Positions 45,401 through 57,286 of a DNA stretch of 64,000 nucleotides are shown here, one piece after another. This DNA comes from Amblyornis subalaris (lineage: Eukaryota > Chordata > Aves > Passeriformes > Ptilonorhynchidae): contig JACAXG010000053.1 of NCBI GenBank assembly GCA_018881555.1, positions 4,019,210 to 4,083,209 on the forward strand. Direction: 5' to 3'. Made by a program: the position numbers and the translations under genes. Every line of letters starts with the position of its first letter. The stretch's first letter is position 1. Below the pieces are notes generated by a model that ran no database searches, had not been told where the DNA came from, and saw only the letters and a list, made by a program, of their open reading frames with translations.

Positions 45401-48400
45401 GACTTGGCTGGAAAAAAGTGACTGCAGATTTCCAGGCATCATGGGGGATTCCTGCAGCATTTCAGGTCAGTGCCACTCCTTACCAGCGCGCTGATTTGTC
45501 TGGATGCTTAGAAGATATATTTGGATAGGTTTGGGTTTGGTTTTTGAGATTTTTTGTACAAGGAGATTATTTTACCATGTAAAGTAAATTATAACAGAAA
45601 AAATTACTTAGTAGCCAGTGTCAATGAGAGGTTTATTACATTTTTCATTTCTTTAGGGAAGGTCATAATGAGCTTTTCGGCTCAGGCTGCTCCTGGGCTA
45701 GGGCCTGTCTCTTTGTTCCCTTCATTTGGATGGCACCTGTAACACCAAGGTCATTTTGTGATTGTAGGTGCTGCAATAATTCCAATACATAATAACTGGA
45801 TGTACTTCTGCTGGTGTTCTTCTCCACACTTAAGGATTTCTTTGAAGTGTAAATAACTCCTTATAGAGTCAGAGAATTGTTGAGGTTGGAAAAGACCTCT
45901 AAGATCATCGAGTCCAACTGATAACCCAGCACCACCGTGTTCACCACCAAACCATGTCCGTGAATGCCACATCCACATGCCTTTTGAACATTTCTAGGCA
46001 CGGTGATTACACCACTTCTCTGGGCAACTTATTCCAATGCTTGACCGCCCTTTCAGTGAAAAAATCTTTAGAATATTCAACCTGAACCTTCCCTGGACCA
46101 ACTTGAGGCTGTTTTTTCTTGTCCTGTTGCTTGTTATCTTGGGAGAAGAGACTGACACCCACCTCACTGTGGGAGTTGTAGAGAGTTATAAGGTTCCCCA
46201 CAAGGCTCCTTTTCTCCTAATCCTTCATGAAGTGTACCAGAGAGCCCCCTGTTAACTTGCATGCCCTTTTCAATTCTTCAAGTAACAAGTAGATCAAGAG
46301 CTGAAGTGCAAATTTCCAACAAACTGACTTGGACAGTCAGGGCTTACAGTCACATGCCGGGATGTTTGTGTCGGACCATGGATCTGCTGGATGCAGTGGT
46401 TCCCTCCCACCTGATTTATTGAAGACTACACTGAAGTGGCATAATCAAAAGGGACTGGTGTGAACTTGGCAGTGCTTCCTTCTGGTACCAGCTTCATGGA
46501 GAGGGAAGCTTGAGTGACTGCAGGTGTCTTTGGAACTGTGGTCCTGGTGCTCTGCTAGTGGGATGTGAGCCCGACAGCTGTTCCGTGGGAGGAGATGCAA
46601 TCAGGGTAGGGCTGGGTCTGCAGAAGGATGAACTCTCACACAATACATCTCAAGCAAATATAACAGGCCCCCTATGTAGAACACTAATGACTGTTTTCCT
46701 GAGGTTATAATGGCACAAGGATGTAAACAATAGACTTTTTTTTAATGGGATCAGGCTTTGTTTCTCCAGGCATAAGGAGAAACAATTACATGTCTCTATG
46801 TACCGTGTAGACAGCAGCACAGCAGTATGCAGGAGGAAGCTTGTCTCAAACTGCCGGAGGAGCTGCTGTTACGGCCAAAATTTGATTCTGTGAGCTGCAG
46901 GAGCTAAAAAAAGAAAAAACAAAAACCTCAAGTTTTTTAGAGTTGTTCATGTTTTGGGCATCTAATTCTTTAGCTTGAAATCTAATAAGGTCTAATGATG
47001 CACATAATGCTTCAGTGACATTGTGCAGAAGCCTTGTCTCTCGTGGGTAGTCTCTCTTTCCTAGTGACCTGCTTTATGGTTCAAAATAGAACAGGTCTAA
47101 AAACTTCACTTCCTCATAGGACTTCCATTGGCAGACCTTACTGTAGGAGATCCTGCTAGCTTTAAATTTTACAATTCTTGATGCATCTCCCTCTTTTCCA
47201 GGTGGGAAGAATATTTCTAGACTCTCGTCATGCTATTTTTTCACTTTATTCTTGAGCGGATATATTAGGTGTCAATGGTAAGGTGAACAGAAAGTCAGTG
47301 CAGGTGGAAGGTAGAACAGTGAGTGAGGAACAGATTGATCTTTGCCTGATGCAGGTAAGTAAATCTGCAGGACTGATAAGTCTTTTGCACACTTCTCTGA
47401 AGAGAAGGAATTACTAAAAATCAAGTAATTAGAGAAATCTGCTTGTATGTTTGCAGAGGGCATATGTGGATAGGTCTGAAATATCTGTTTGTTCTTGGAG
47501 TGCTGGTTGGCTGTGGAAAGTTCCCTGTTTTCATTGCCTGCTCCCTCTTCACACCACCATTATTTTGCCTATGTTTAAATCCCACGCATCATGATTAAAG
47601 GAGGGAATGAGGTGCTCACTCTCAGCAGGCATATGAGGGTAGGATTATTCCTCCTACTTACTGTATAGAAGACAAATGTGTTGCGGCTGAATCACTCTTT
47701 GTGGGCACCATCAGGATCCTTGAAGAAGTATGGCTCTTCTTTCTGCCAAGATACGGCAGCAGGGGAGAATGTAGCACCATCCTTTTCTTACTGCTTAACT
47801 TTCACTGCAGAAAGTAGATCTGACTTTTTTACTTTTTTTATTCAGAGCAATTTTTGTTCCTTCAGAGCCTGTACTGCAGTTGTCAGTGCTTTACATGCAG
47901 GGGAGACAGCCAGCTGCTTGCCTTCTGCTCTTGACACCATGTGAAGGGCTCTTGAAGGGGCCCTAAACATCTCTGCATTGCAGGAGATGGATTGTGCAGA
48001 AGCTGGGATCCCTCATTCCTGTTCCTCTGGAGCAGAGCAGCAATGAGCAACAAGGGCTTCTGCAGAATTCATCATGCTGCAGGAGTTGAACTGTGGGGGC
48101 AAGCTGTCATGAAGCAATCGCCTTCTTGCATTGTCTCTTAGTTGTGTTTCATGCTAAAAAAGAACAAGTTCATTNAAAGACAAGATGCCCAACCCTTCAG
48201 CACATACTTCATAGGCAAAGTCATAATCTGGCACAGGTACATGATCTGAATTGATTCTTCATCACGGTTCTGGACCCTTCTCACCTGAATGGTCCTTCAA
48301 GTGCCTGTGCCTCTCTTACAGCCTAATCCTTAAACTTGTAAATTAGTGCTTGTTATTTCTAGTGTGTCAGCTGCCAATCTGCTCCTGTTTGAAGCAGTTC

Positions 48401-51400
48401 CTTGGGCAGTGGCACCAGCAAGAATCCTGAGTGCATTTGTTATCTGCCCCAGAAGGCTTCACCTCCAGAAACACTCTTGCATGGGATTGGCAGGGCCTGG
48501 GAGAAAATGGGCATCACTATCACTGTAATCTGAGTCCTTGCACATAGCATTTTTATTACTCTGTTGTACTGGTAACAAGTCCCATTTGGCTCTAAGTTTT
48601 GCTCATCAGACCGTTTCACATTGCTCTTCTCTATGGACAAAAAAATCCTCTTCACAAACAATATACTGCTACTTAATACCCAGCTAATAAATAAAAATCA
48701 AATGCTTGCTCCAAAACTCAGTGTTGTGTTGGTTATACTGTTTGCTGTTGTCAGTAGTCTCATAAATCTTATCTCTTTTATGGGATCACTGCATATTTTT
48801 TAGATGGGTCCCTAGACTATCTGCTTTTAATCACACACAGCAAGAGTTCACAGGCTGATGCTGAGATCCCATTTTCCATAATATACTCAGGCTTGCCCTC
48901 AGCTCAGGGTGAATGCATGGCTGTGAATACTAAGTGAGACAAAAATGTTCTGGAATCTTTCTTTTGGAATAAAATCAATTTGTTGGTTTCAGAATCTGTG
49001 TTGGCTCCATAAAACCATAGTGCTTTATTAATTTTTCACACTTTATTTTTAGCTGTATGGATTCATTCATGTGGAACAAGATTGACAGGGAGTGAAAAGA
49101 TTAACAAGGGGAAGACAGAAAGTCACCTCTGTGAATGGAGCCTCCAGAGCAGCAGGAATGTTGAATAGCTTTAGTCATAATGACAGCTGAAGCCTAGTGA
49201 ATCAAGGATAGTACTACACAATCCTAAAATTGCTCTTCATCTAGAGGGGTTGAAACTTGCTAGTGGTCCAGTTGGGGGAAAAATGAAGTAAAATTTATTA
49301 AAATAAAAATCAGTATGCTTTTATTTGAATTTGTATCAGTGCTGCTTTACAGCTTTCCCCTAAAAGGCTGTGATAGAGTTGCAGTTGTTTTAAAAAGTCA
49401 AGCTGAGGAGTTCAGCAAAGACTCAGTCAAGCACAGCTCCATGCTGTGTAGTTGTGAGATACTTTTAAATAGAAAATTAGCCGTGTTTGTACATCACAAA
49501 AACTCATTGGTCTTCTGACCTGTCAGAGACTCAGAGACCCTGCATTCCAGCAGAGGTAACCAGGTGGAGGAGGTGAACCCCACCAGGCACTCTGAAAGTG
49601 TTCAGTCCCTCTCAGAGGATGATGCCTGTGTGAGAAGATGCCTTGTGTGTCAGGCTGTGGGAGGGGATGTGAGCAAAGGTGGTGCCACAGGTCACCCTGC
49701 ATTGGGGGTTTCTCTCCCCAGAGCTTCCCTTGGCCGGCAGCTCCCTTGCCAGTGCTGATGCTGCTCACACTGGGTTTGGGCTTTGGGGTGGATTTATTTT
49801 TCAGTAATCAGTGCCATTTGTCTTTTGTGGTGCTGCTGTACGTGGAGTCCTCCAGAGCATGCCTTGTGTTTTTAGAACCCTATGCAATGGGACAGAAATA
49901 AAGTTTTTCTTTCCTCTTCCCCCTCAGCTTGTGATTTCACTTGTACCTCTGTTGTTCCTTGGTTGTTATTACTTCCCAGACGAGGCTATTTCCCTTTGTG
50001 TTTTGGGTCCTGCTTGATGCCCAAGTCTGCCCTTGACACCTTCCTACACAAGTAATGCTCTTAGAATAGTTTTTGCACATTTTTTGCCAATTAAAAAACA
50101 GTCTTTGGAAGGAAGTTGCAGAAGCTGTTCTTTCCTTGCAGAAATCTGTCTGAGGCTGTTACCTTCTTTAGTACTCTAGGAGCCAGACTGTCCTTGTTGC
50201 TGCAGCATTTGCTGCAGACAACCTTTTCTGTTGCCTCCCAAATGTATGGATTAGTGTCTGTGCATAGGTAGAGGCAGCAAATAGTACAACAATATGTAAT
50301 TTATGAGTAGAATTGTATGTGCTGGCACCAGTTTGTTCCTCAGAAGTCAGCTAGCAGTAAGTTAGACCTATAGAAACAAGAGGGTTTGGCTCCCACTGTG
50401 TTTAAAGTATGAAGAGCTGCAGCAACTGGAAACACTGCATCTTCTTATTTAGAGTCTTTTTGCAAGATTATATTTAATATTCCTTTAATAGTGCATTAAA
50501 TGTAAGTAAACATAAGGACTAAAGCTCCTATTTGTGTGTCTTTTTAAAAAATGTTGACTTCCAGAGTTGTGAGGATCAAAACTGCTCATTTTTGCTGCTC
50601 TGACATGTTACTGATGTCCTGAACCATTGCTTGGTAAAGTAAGAGTCCAACATTTTGAGGTGTGTGCACCTGTTCGTATCCTGAGCTTCTCTCTGCAGAT
50701 ATTTTAAGGCAAAGGTATGAAAAGTGGGTTTATTGCCATGTCCCATTAGCATGTCACAGATGTATGGATAACAAGAAAAAGAAATGAGAATCTGAAGAAA
50801 CACACTTGCAGCTTGGATTCTGGGTTTGGCAACCTATAAACATTTTAGTGGATGAGCAGTTTAAAGATTTTAATGGGAAGGCAGAGAGCAAGGGCCACTC
50901 ATAGGAAACACCTAAACCTCCTCCCAGGTCTGAGTACTACAGGCAGCCCAAAGAGCACTGCCAGGTTCTTGCCCTGTAGTCACATGTAGGTCATGTTTTA
51001 AAGAGTGAAATCTGTCATATTCCAAGTTCGGAGAAAGGAGTTTTCTCATATTCCAAGTTGGAAAAAGTTTCTCCAGGAGGAGAAAACCTACAGGCTTTGC
51101 TCTATGAACAAATTGCTTCGGACTTAGTATGCGATTGCTTGAAATACCACAGTGGAAGTGGGAAGACCTTTCATTCTTTCATCTTTCCCTGTTACCCTAT
51201 TTACTCGTTTGCTTGTAGGTGTGTGGAAGCCTTTTGTATTTACTTCCACGCTGGCAGAGTTGAAGAGCCCTATGTCAGCATCACAAAGAAGAGGCAGATG
51301 CCCAAGGATGGGTACACAGAAGAAATTGAGAAGGAAGTGGGACAGGCTGAACGCAAGCTGTGCACACACAGGTCTGCCTTCAGCAGGGCCTCCGTGATCC

Positions 51401-54400
51401 AGGCGTTCCTCGGCTCAGCACCCCAGCTCACGCTCCAGCTCTACATCTGTGTCCTGCAGCAGGAGATCACGGCTGCCAGAAGTAGGTAGAGCTGTTGTCA
51501 TGACCTTTTTGGTATTTGGGTGGGAGGGCAGTCAGGTGTATCTGCCCTGCACAAGAAGCAAGCATATTGCGATGGGTTTCATCTCCCTGATAGCTCTCGA
51601 TGGTGATATTGATTTCAAGTTTATATCATCATGTTTTAGACTATGACACATTCTGTAGTGTACTTGGGTTGCTATGAAACACTAATTTGATAACGCGGCC
51701 ATTATGGCATGAGAGGGAGGCAGCTGGAGGGACTGAGCTGTCTTCATGAAGAACAAAAAAAAATATTACCTCTGTTCCATTTTGGATTTTGAGCAAACTT
51801 GCCAGAAAATTCCTTGGGGTACACTGCAAAGAATGTTTTGCCATGCTGCCTTAGGGAAGGTGTAGTTTCAGTAATGCAGATTTAAATATGGACTGAGGAC
51901 ATGAACTATCTTTACTTGTGCCAGACTATGGCTTTGGAATCAAACTGCAGGACTCAATAAGCTGGTATGCAACTGTGGCTGTCCCATCTCTGGATCCAAG
52001 CTGTTAAGCCTTCATCAAGCAATGCTGCACCACATGGACTTACCAGGACACATCTCTCTTACTGTGGGACTCTGCATCTTGCTCCATGATGTGCTCTTGA
52101 TTTGCTGGCTCGCTGCTAAGTGAAGAACCTCCTCCAGCTGGTTGTGGGACAATCATCTTTGCAGTGTAAGAAAGGACTTTGGCAACTGTGTGAACCTGAA
52201 GGTGTATTTCCACAGAAACACAAAATAGCTCTTGTTACATCTCTAAGGCCTTGAGAGGCCAGGGATCTTTACCAGCTTCACAGCTAGGGAGGCTGAGGCT
52301 GGGGGGGACAGGTTAGTAATTGAAATAAAGTAAAATATTATTATTATAAGAATAATAATAGTAATGAAGGAGGTGGAGGGGGGGAGAGAGGGGCAGAGTG
52401 AGAAAGAAGGAGAAGAATAAAACCCAAGAAAAACAAGTGATGCACAAGCCATCGCCCAGCACTGATTGGCCCCTCCCAGACAACTCCCCCCAGTTCATAC
52501 ACCAAGCATGATGTTCCGTGGCATGGAATATCCCCCTGGATAGTTTGGATCAGCTGTTCTGGCTGTGCTCCTTCACAGCTCCTTGTGTATTTCTTCACTG
52601 GCAGAGCATGGGAAACTGAAAAGTCCTTGACTTAGAGAAAGCACTGCTCAGCAACAACTAAAACATCAGTGTGTTATCAACATTATTCTCACACTGAGAA
52701 TACTACTCAGCACTGTACCAGCTACTAGAAAGAAAATTAACTCTACCCCAGCCAAAAGCAGCACATCAAAGCAGTAGTTTCTTGAAAGACATTGCTCCTT
52801 GTAGTTTCTGAGTTCTTCATAGCTACGGTGGGTTCTTCAAATAACCATGGCTTTTGTGATGTGGCATGAGGACAATGCAGCTGAATCCTTTGCTTAATGG
52901 TACAATTAGCAAAATTTCCAGTCACTTGGCTGTAGATGGCATTTACTTGAGAAAGGTCATCTTTTTATTGTATTTCTTTTATTACTGGTTTTGACCTTAC
53001 TGGTCATGATTGCCAAGGAGAAGTGCTGTGTTCCAGATGAGTAGAGAATTTCATATTTAATAATCATTTGTAATGCTCTGTTACTTCTGACTTTTTCAGT
53101 CACTGCTGAGAGAAATTGTGAATCACAGACTGATAAGTGACCTTCTATGGGTGAAATGAACAGAGATAAGCTGGCTCACCAGTGAGTCTGGTGAACTCAC
53201 TTGCAAATGTAGCAGTTATCTCATGCTTCCCAGGAGCCATCTCTATAGCAGGTGTAATTCTAAAATACAGAAATGCAGAGGAAAAAAAAAGCGTTAAGAG
53301 CAATGGCAATGTCTGTGAGAACTCATTCATCAGAAAGACAAGAGTCCTAACCATATTCTTGTTGTGTGTATCTTAGCTGCTGAAATTCTGAAACTTTCTG
53401 CAATTTCTTTATCCAGACAGTTCAGTTCTTATTCCACATTTCAGATGTCTTCAGCTTCCCTATTCTTTGACACTGGTCCTCCAAATTTCAGGCTCTCTTC
53501 CATTTGCATCTGTTATAATTATCACTGTCTTGTATTTTGATTTCCACGTATTTTGTCTTGTTTCCTCATCAGTCTGTTATTTTTCTGGATTCCTGCATAC
53601 CCTGTCATTCTGTGTAAATTCTGCTTGTTCGGGGGTAATGGGGTTGGTATCATCTGTGAACCTAAAGCTGTTTACCATCATACTGGGGGCATGGCTTGTC
53701 CCTTTCAAATATGTTTGAAACTCCTTATTGCTTCCAGTGTTGGATTGAATACTTCTGAAAAAAGCATGCATTCTTGCCTAGCCCTTTGTCAGCCAGAGCT
53801 GTGCTGCATATTTCTTGTATATTTCATGGCATTCATTAATTTCTCTGGATGTTTTCTTCTGGATTATTGAGTTCTTGCCAGTGTCTGGCATTCTCCAAAA
53901 CTGTCATTTCACAATCTGCCGAAAGTGTAAGAGCAAGACAACTAAAGAGTTGCAAAAGCAGGACCCAGTCTTTAGGTAAGTGATAAGCAACATAAAGCTT
54001 TGGTGGTTGATTAGCAAGAAATATGTGAAAATGTTGGATGTAATACAACATTGGAAACCCAGATGTAATAGCCTAATCTGAGTCCTAGTTCCATTGTGTG
54101 TATATATATAACTATAGTATCTATAATAGATTTCAGTAATAGGTACTGGTGATGTAGCTCATCTAGAGCAGAATTCACTGTCTCAGAAATTTCTGGAGTG
54201 GAAAGGACCAGGTCTTGAAAGGACTTCAGACACAACAACAAACCCCAGCAAAGTAAAACAGTGCCTCCCTGGATGACTCTGTGAGTGTCCACCTCTGATT
54301 TGTAAGAAAAATACAGCCTTTTGGGAGGAGGAAGGAAGAACAGAAATGCCACATTTATGAGGACTATTAGAGGATTTGGAACTGTTCCAGGGGAAGATAC

Positions 54401-57286
54401 TTTGCCTTTTAAATTTACATTTCTTTGCCTGCTCAGGATCAGTAAAAGCAACAGTGTCACCCTCCCACATTTCCCTTTGTGGTTGCTTCAAACCATCTTT
54501 CTCACAGAGTTAGAAGTGATGCTTGAACTGAAGTTTTGGTGACAGTAATGAGCTTTTAGGAAAGGAGCAGGACTGGTCTAGTGTATTAAATCAGAGTCAG
54601 AATGACCTAGTTTCTATCAATGGAGAAATGCCTCTTTTGAAGGCTTAAGTTTATAAGATAGGTTTGAGATGAATCCCCAAAGTGAAATTGGGGAATAAGA
54701 TCAATGTTTCAGCTTATCAAAGCAGAAAGCAAGCAGAGTTCCGGGACAGCAGCACTCAGTTCCTGGTGGATAAGTCTTTATGTTCCTTTAACTCTGAGAA
54801 TATTCTTTTGCCTCATTAGCTGCTGGAAGTTATGTTCTTTCACAGCTCAAAACTACAGGAAAGATTTTGTAAAGAGCCACAGGATATCAAGCAATATTTT
54901 TTACTGAACGCACCTGCTCTTCTGCTTCCAGCCAGTGTTTTTCCAAGACATAACATTTAAAAATTCTCAGCTCAAGTACAGTGCTGTAAGAAAGATGTTT
55001 AAAAACACCTACTAAAAATTTCAATATAACCATTTTCAGAGAATAGATGCACCACCAAACTGGCATGTACAAAATGACCATATAAAATGGTAAATGCTTT
55101 TCACCTTGCTGAGTACCTTGGAAAATAGACATAAAGACTTAATTATTTTCCAAAGTAATTCAGAGGTGTTTGTGGATCAGAATGGAGGAGAGATTAGCTG
55201 AAGTGGTAGAGAAAATTCTCTTAGAAAGTTATTAGAGATCTTAAAATACGCTTCTTTCTTTCCAAGGATTGCCTAGAAATTAATAACTTTAATTAGAAAA
55301 AAAACCCAAACCCTGATAATTGTGGCCATATAGCTATAGCAAAGCAGAGAATCCAGTTCATTTGTAGCATATTGACACACAAACTAATTGACGGCTGCAG
55401 AAAACACTGGTTGCTAAGCATTGCAAATGTAATTGACATAATTAAGAATTCCCAACTCTGATTATTTTGTCTGATGCAATATCAGCTATTCAGCATGTTG
55501 GTAAAAATTGTGAATAAATATTTACATGATTGTGTTTGCAAATGCTAAGAAAACTGTGGACAGTTAGCACTTCTGTTTATTCTCTGTGTCCCATGTTCAT
55601 GTATGTTTGTACCTACTTAATATGACAAGACAAGATACCCTCCTGGAGTGCCAGGTAACACCTGGCCTCTGCCTTCACTTTCTCCAGAATTTAAATGTTG
55701 TGAAACCTTCCTTTCAGGGATTCTGGGTAGATGGGAGATGCTGCAAGTTGATCTGAATTTAAAGACATTTTTAATAGGGGTGGTTTTTTAAATGCATGGT
55801 ATGGGTAGGTGTATAAGGAAAATTGATATACAGGAAAACACAGTGCAGACAGGTGAGTAAATATCTATCTACACAGTCACAGACAATGTGGGCAGTGCTG
55901 GGTTTAAATTGCTTTGGCTTTCAATTTTGAGCTCTATCACAGAGCTTTCTTGTGATTTGCTTCGACATAGAATTTCACAAGCACTGAGATATCTGCATGT
56001 TCAAGTTATTCCAAAGTTTCAGCTTCTGTTTTGCAGTTTTTCATCTGTATGGAGAGGNAGTGGCACCCCTGTGCCTTGTGGAGTACTGTGAGAGTTTGAG
56101 AGCAAGTTGGATACTCTTGTGACTGAGCTGGATAATTACCAAGAACAGTATGTGTATGAACAGCCCTTGGCAGGGAGAGGAGGGAGAGACACTTGTGACT
56201 GTTAAATGCTTTTTGTTTTTCCTTACTAGCTACTTGGAAAAGTATCAAACAGGGACCAAAATAGGAGATAGGGTTAATGTGCTGGGTTTGGCTGGGATAA
56301 TTTTCTTCACACAAGCGTATGCAAGGAATGGCTCTTGTGGCATTACACCCNGCTGAGAATTCCCAGGAGTGTGGTGAAGATGGCTGCACCTGCACTACTT
56401 TGATGCGCTGTCTTTAACTTCTGCTAAGCTGAAAGTCCTGATCTGTCTTTTCTTTGTAGGTATTTGTATGCTCCTTTCTCTCCTGTCCATTGTTTATGGC
56501 GCCTTACGCTGCAACATCCTGGCTATTAAGATCAAGTACGATGATTACGATGTCCGTGTCAAACCAGCTGCCTACCTCTGCATCTTCTTGTGGAGAAGCT
56601 TTGAGATCGCTACACGGGTCACGGTGCTGGTCCTTTTCAGTTCAGTCCTTCGGATCTGGATTTTCCTCGTGGTGCTAGTGAATTTCTTAGGTTTTTGCTT
56701 CTACCCGTGGATTCTCTTCTGGCTTAGGAAGTCCCCATTTCCCGAGAACATAGAGAAGGAATTTAGCAGGGTGGGCACTACCATCGTCTTGTGCCTTCTC
56801 ACATTCCTGTATGCTGGCATTAACATGTTCTGCTGGTCAGCAGTACAAGTGGAGCTCAGTGACCCTGACTTGATCAGCAAATCCCAGAACTGGTACCGAA
56901 TGACCGTGTACTACATCCTGCGGCTGATGGAGAACGCCTTCCTCCTGCTCATGTGGTACGTTTATAAGACAGACTTCTACCTGTATGTCTGCGCCCCACT
57001 GTTGGTCCTGCAGCTCCTGATAGGTTACTGCATGGGCATCTTCTTCATGTTGGTGTTCTACCAGTTCTGCCACCCGTGCAAAAAGCTTTTCTCCTCCAGC
57101 ATTACCGAAGCTTTGCTGTCCTGTTTCAAGCTCCTCTACTTTATTTGCCAGCATCACAAATCCACTTTACTGACAGGCAAAGCAGCNGTGAAATCTCCTG
57201 AAAATACTGATGATACACAGGGCAGTACCAAGACAATAGATTCTCCAAACAGGAATATTCATCAAAGTGTTTCTTCCAATGCCTAG
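42200..57286 (+). CDS. XK: XK, Kell-complex membrane protein / lipid scramblase (3 exons, complete)
   Basis: The coding sequence joins 42200-42444, 51219-51481 and 56460-57286, giving 444 residues, equal in length to human XK, ending VSSNA and TAG. The start MKFPGSVL and the blocks [84 protein letters not shown] and [10 protein letters not shown] mark it as the XK protein proper and not another XKR paralogue. Ten hydrophobic segments are expected and several are obvious. Family knowledge: XK is a plasma-membrane/ER scramblase that works with the lipid-transfer protein VPS13A, and in human red cells is disulfide-linked to Kell; loss causes McLeod syndrome. The Kell-linking cysteine is at residue 347 here too (YVCAPLL). 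The C-terminal tail after about residue 385 diverges. No in-frame ATG lies upstream of the chosen start. Confidence 0.96.
42475..42573 (+). repeat. (GGGGCC)n hexanucleotide tract, about 15-16 units
   Basis: Eleven perfect CCGGGG/GGGGCC units run from 42475 to 42540, one interrupted unit (CGGGGA) follows, and four more perfect units run to 42570. The tract begins 30 bp inside XK intron 1. It is G-quadruplex- and R-loop-prone sequence. The assembled length may not be the true length, since such tracts often collapse in assembly. Confidence 0.95.
45865..46245 (-). mobile_element. CR1 LINE 3' fragment (minus orientation)
   Basis: The fragment opens with the reverse complement of the CR1 end (gaggttggaaaagacctcta, then agatcatcgagtccaac) and runs through gtgaatgccacatccacatg, gtgattacaccacttctctg, tcttgtcctgttgcttgtta, gaagagactgacacccacct and agttgtagagagttataagg. 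It lies in XK intron 1, opposite to the gene. Confidence 0.9.
51013..51072 (+). repeat. Imperfect ~31-bp tandem duplication
   Basis: The word TCATATTCCAAGTT occurs at 51015-51028 and again at 51046-51059, with related sequence (GGAGAAAGGAGTTT / GGAAAAAGTTT) after each. It lies about 150 bp upstream of XK exon 2 and looks like a local slippage duplication. Confidence 0.75.
51219..51481 (+). CDS. XK: XK coding exon 2 (residues 82-169 plus 1 nt)
   Basis: The exon completes Arg82 and reads [20 protein letters not shown]... through [20 protein letters not shown] to ITAAR and one base of Ser170. The acceptor is gtttgcttgtag; the donor is A/gtaggt, with A where G is usual at -1. The highly conserved cytosolic stretch [11 protein letters not shown] is present. 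Confidence 0.95.
51482..56459 (+). other. XK: XK intron 2 (5.0 kb)
   Basis: A phase-1 intron with acceptor gtcttttctttgtag. It contains an A/T-then-purine low-complexity block at about 52330-52430 and no recognised gene. Open frames of about 100-150 codons occur on both strands but match nothing I know. Confidence 0.87.
52330..52430. repeat. ATT/AAT-rich then polypurine low-complexity block
   Basis: An imperfect AT-trinucleotide run (ATTATTATTATAAGAATAAT) is followed by an almost pure A/G stretch with a G7-plus run. Mirror-type polypurine tracts of this kind can form triplex DNA. Confidence 0.7.
56460..57286 (+). CDS. XK: XK coding exon 3 (Ser170-Ala444 and stop)
   Basis: The exon completes Ser170 and encodes the remaining membrane segments, including [49 protein letters not shown] and [13 protein letters not shown]. 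Cys347 lies in YLYVCAPL. The tail after [10 protein letters not shown] is poorly conserved and polar. The one N in the coding sequence (57187) is the third base of a GCN codon, so residue 412 is alanine whatever the base. The stop is TAG at 57284-57286. Confidence 0.96.

Larger units (their letters stand above)
42445..51218 (+). other. XK: XK intron 1 (8.8 kb)
   Basis: The intron starts in the CpG island with the GGGGCC tract and then becomes AT-rich. It contains one minus-strand CR1 at about 45865-46245 and a roughly 31-bp tandem duplication at 51013-51072 just before exon 2. I recognise no other exon; a 189-codon open frame at 44511-45080 opens with TTG and has no known domain. Confidence 0.85.

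Noticed and set aside
54011..54460. 149-codon minus-strand open frame in XK intron 2
   Set aside because: No recognisable family and no splice or promoter context; chance length.
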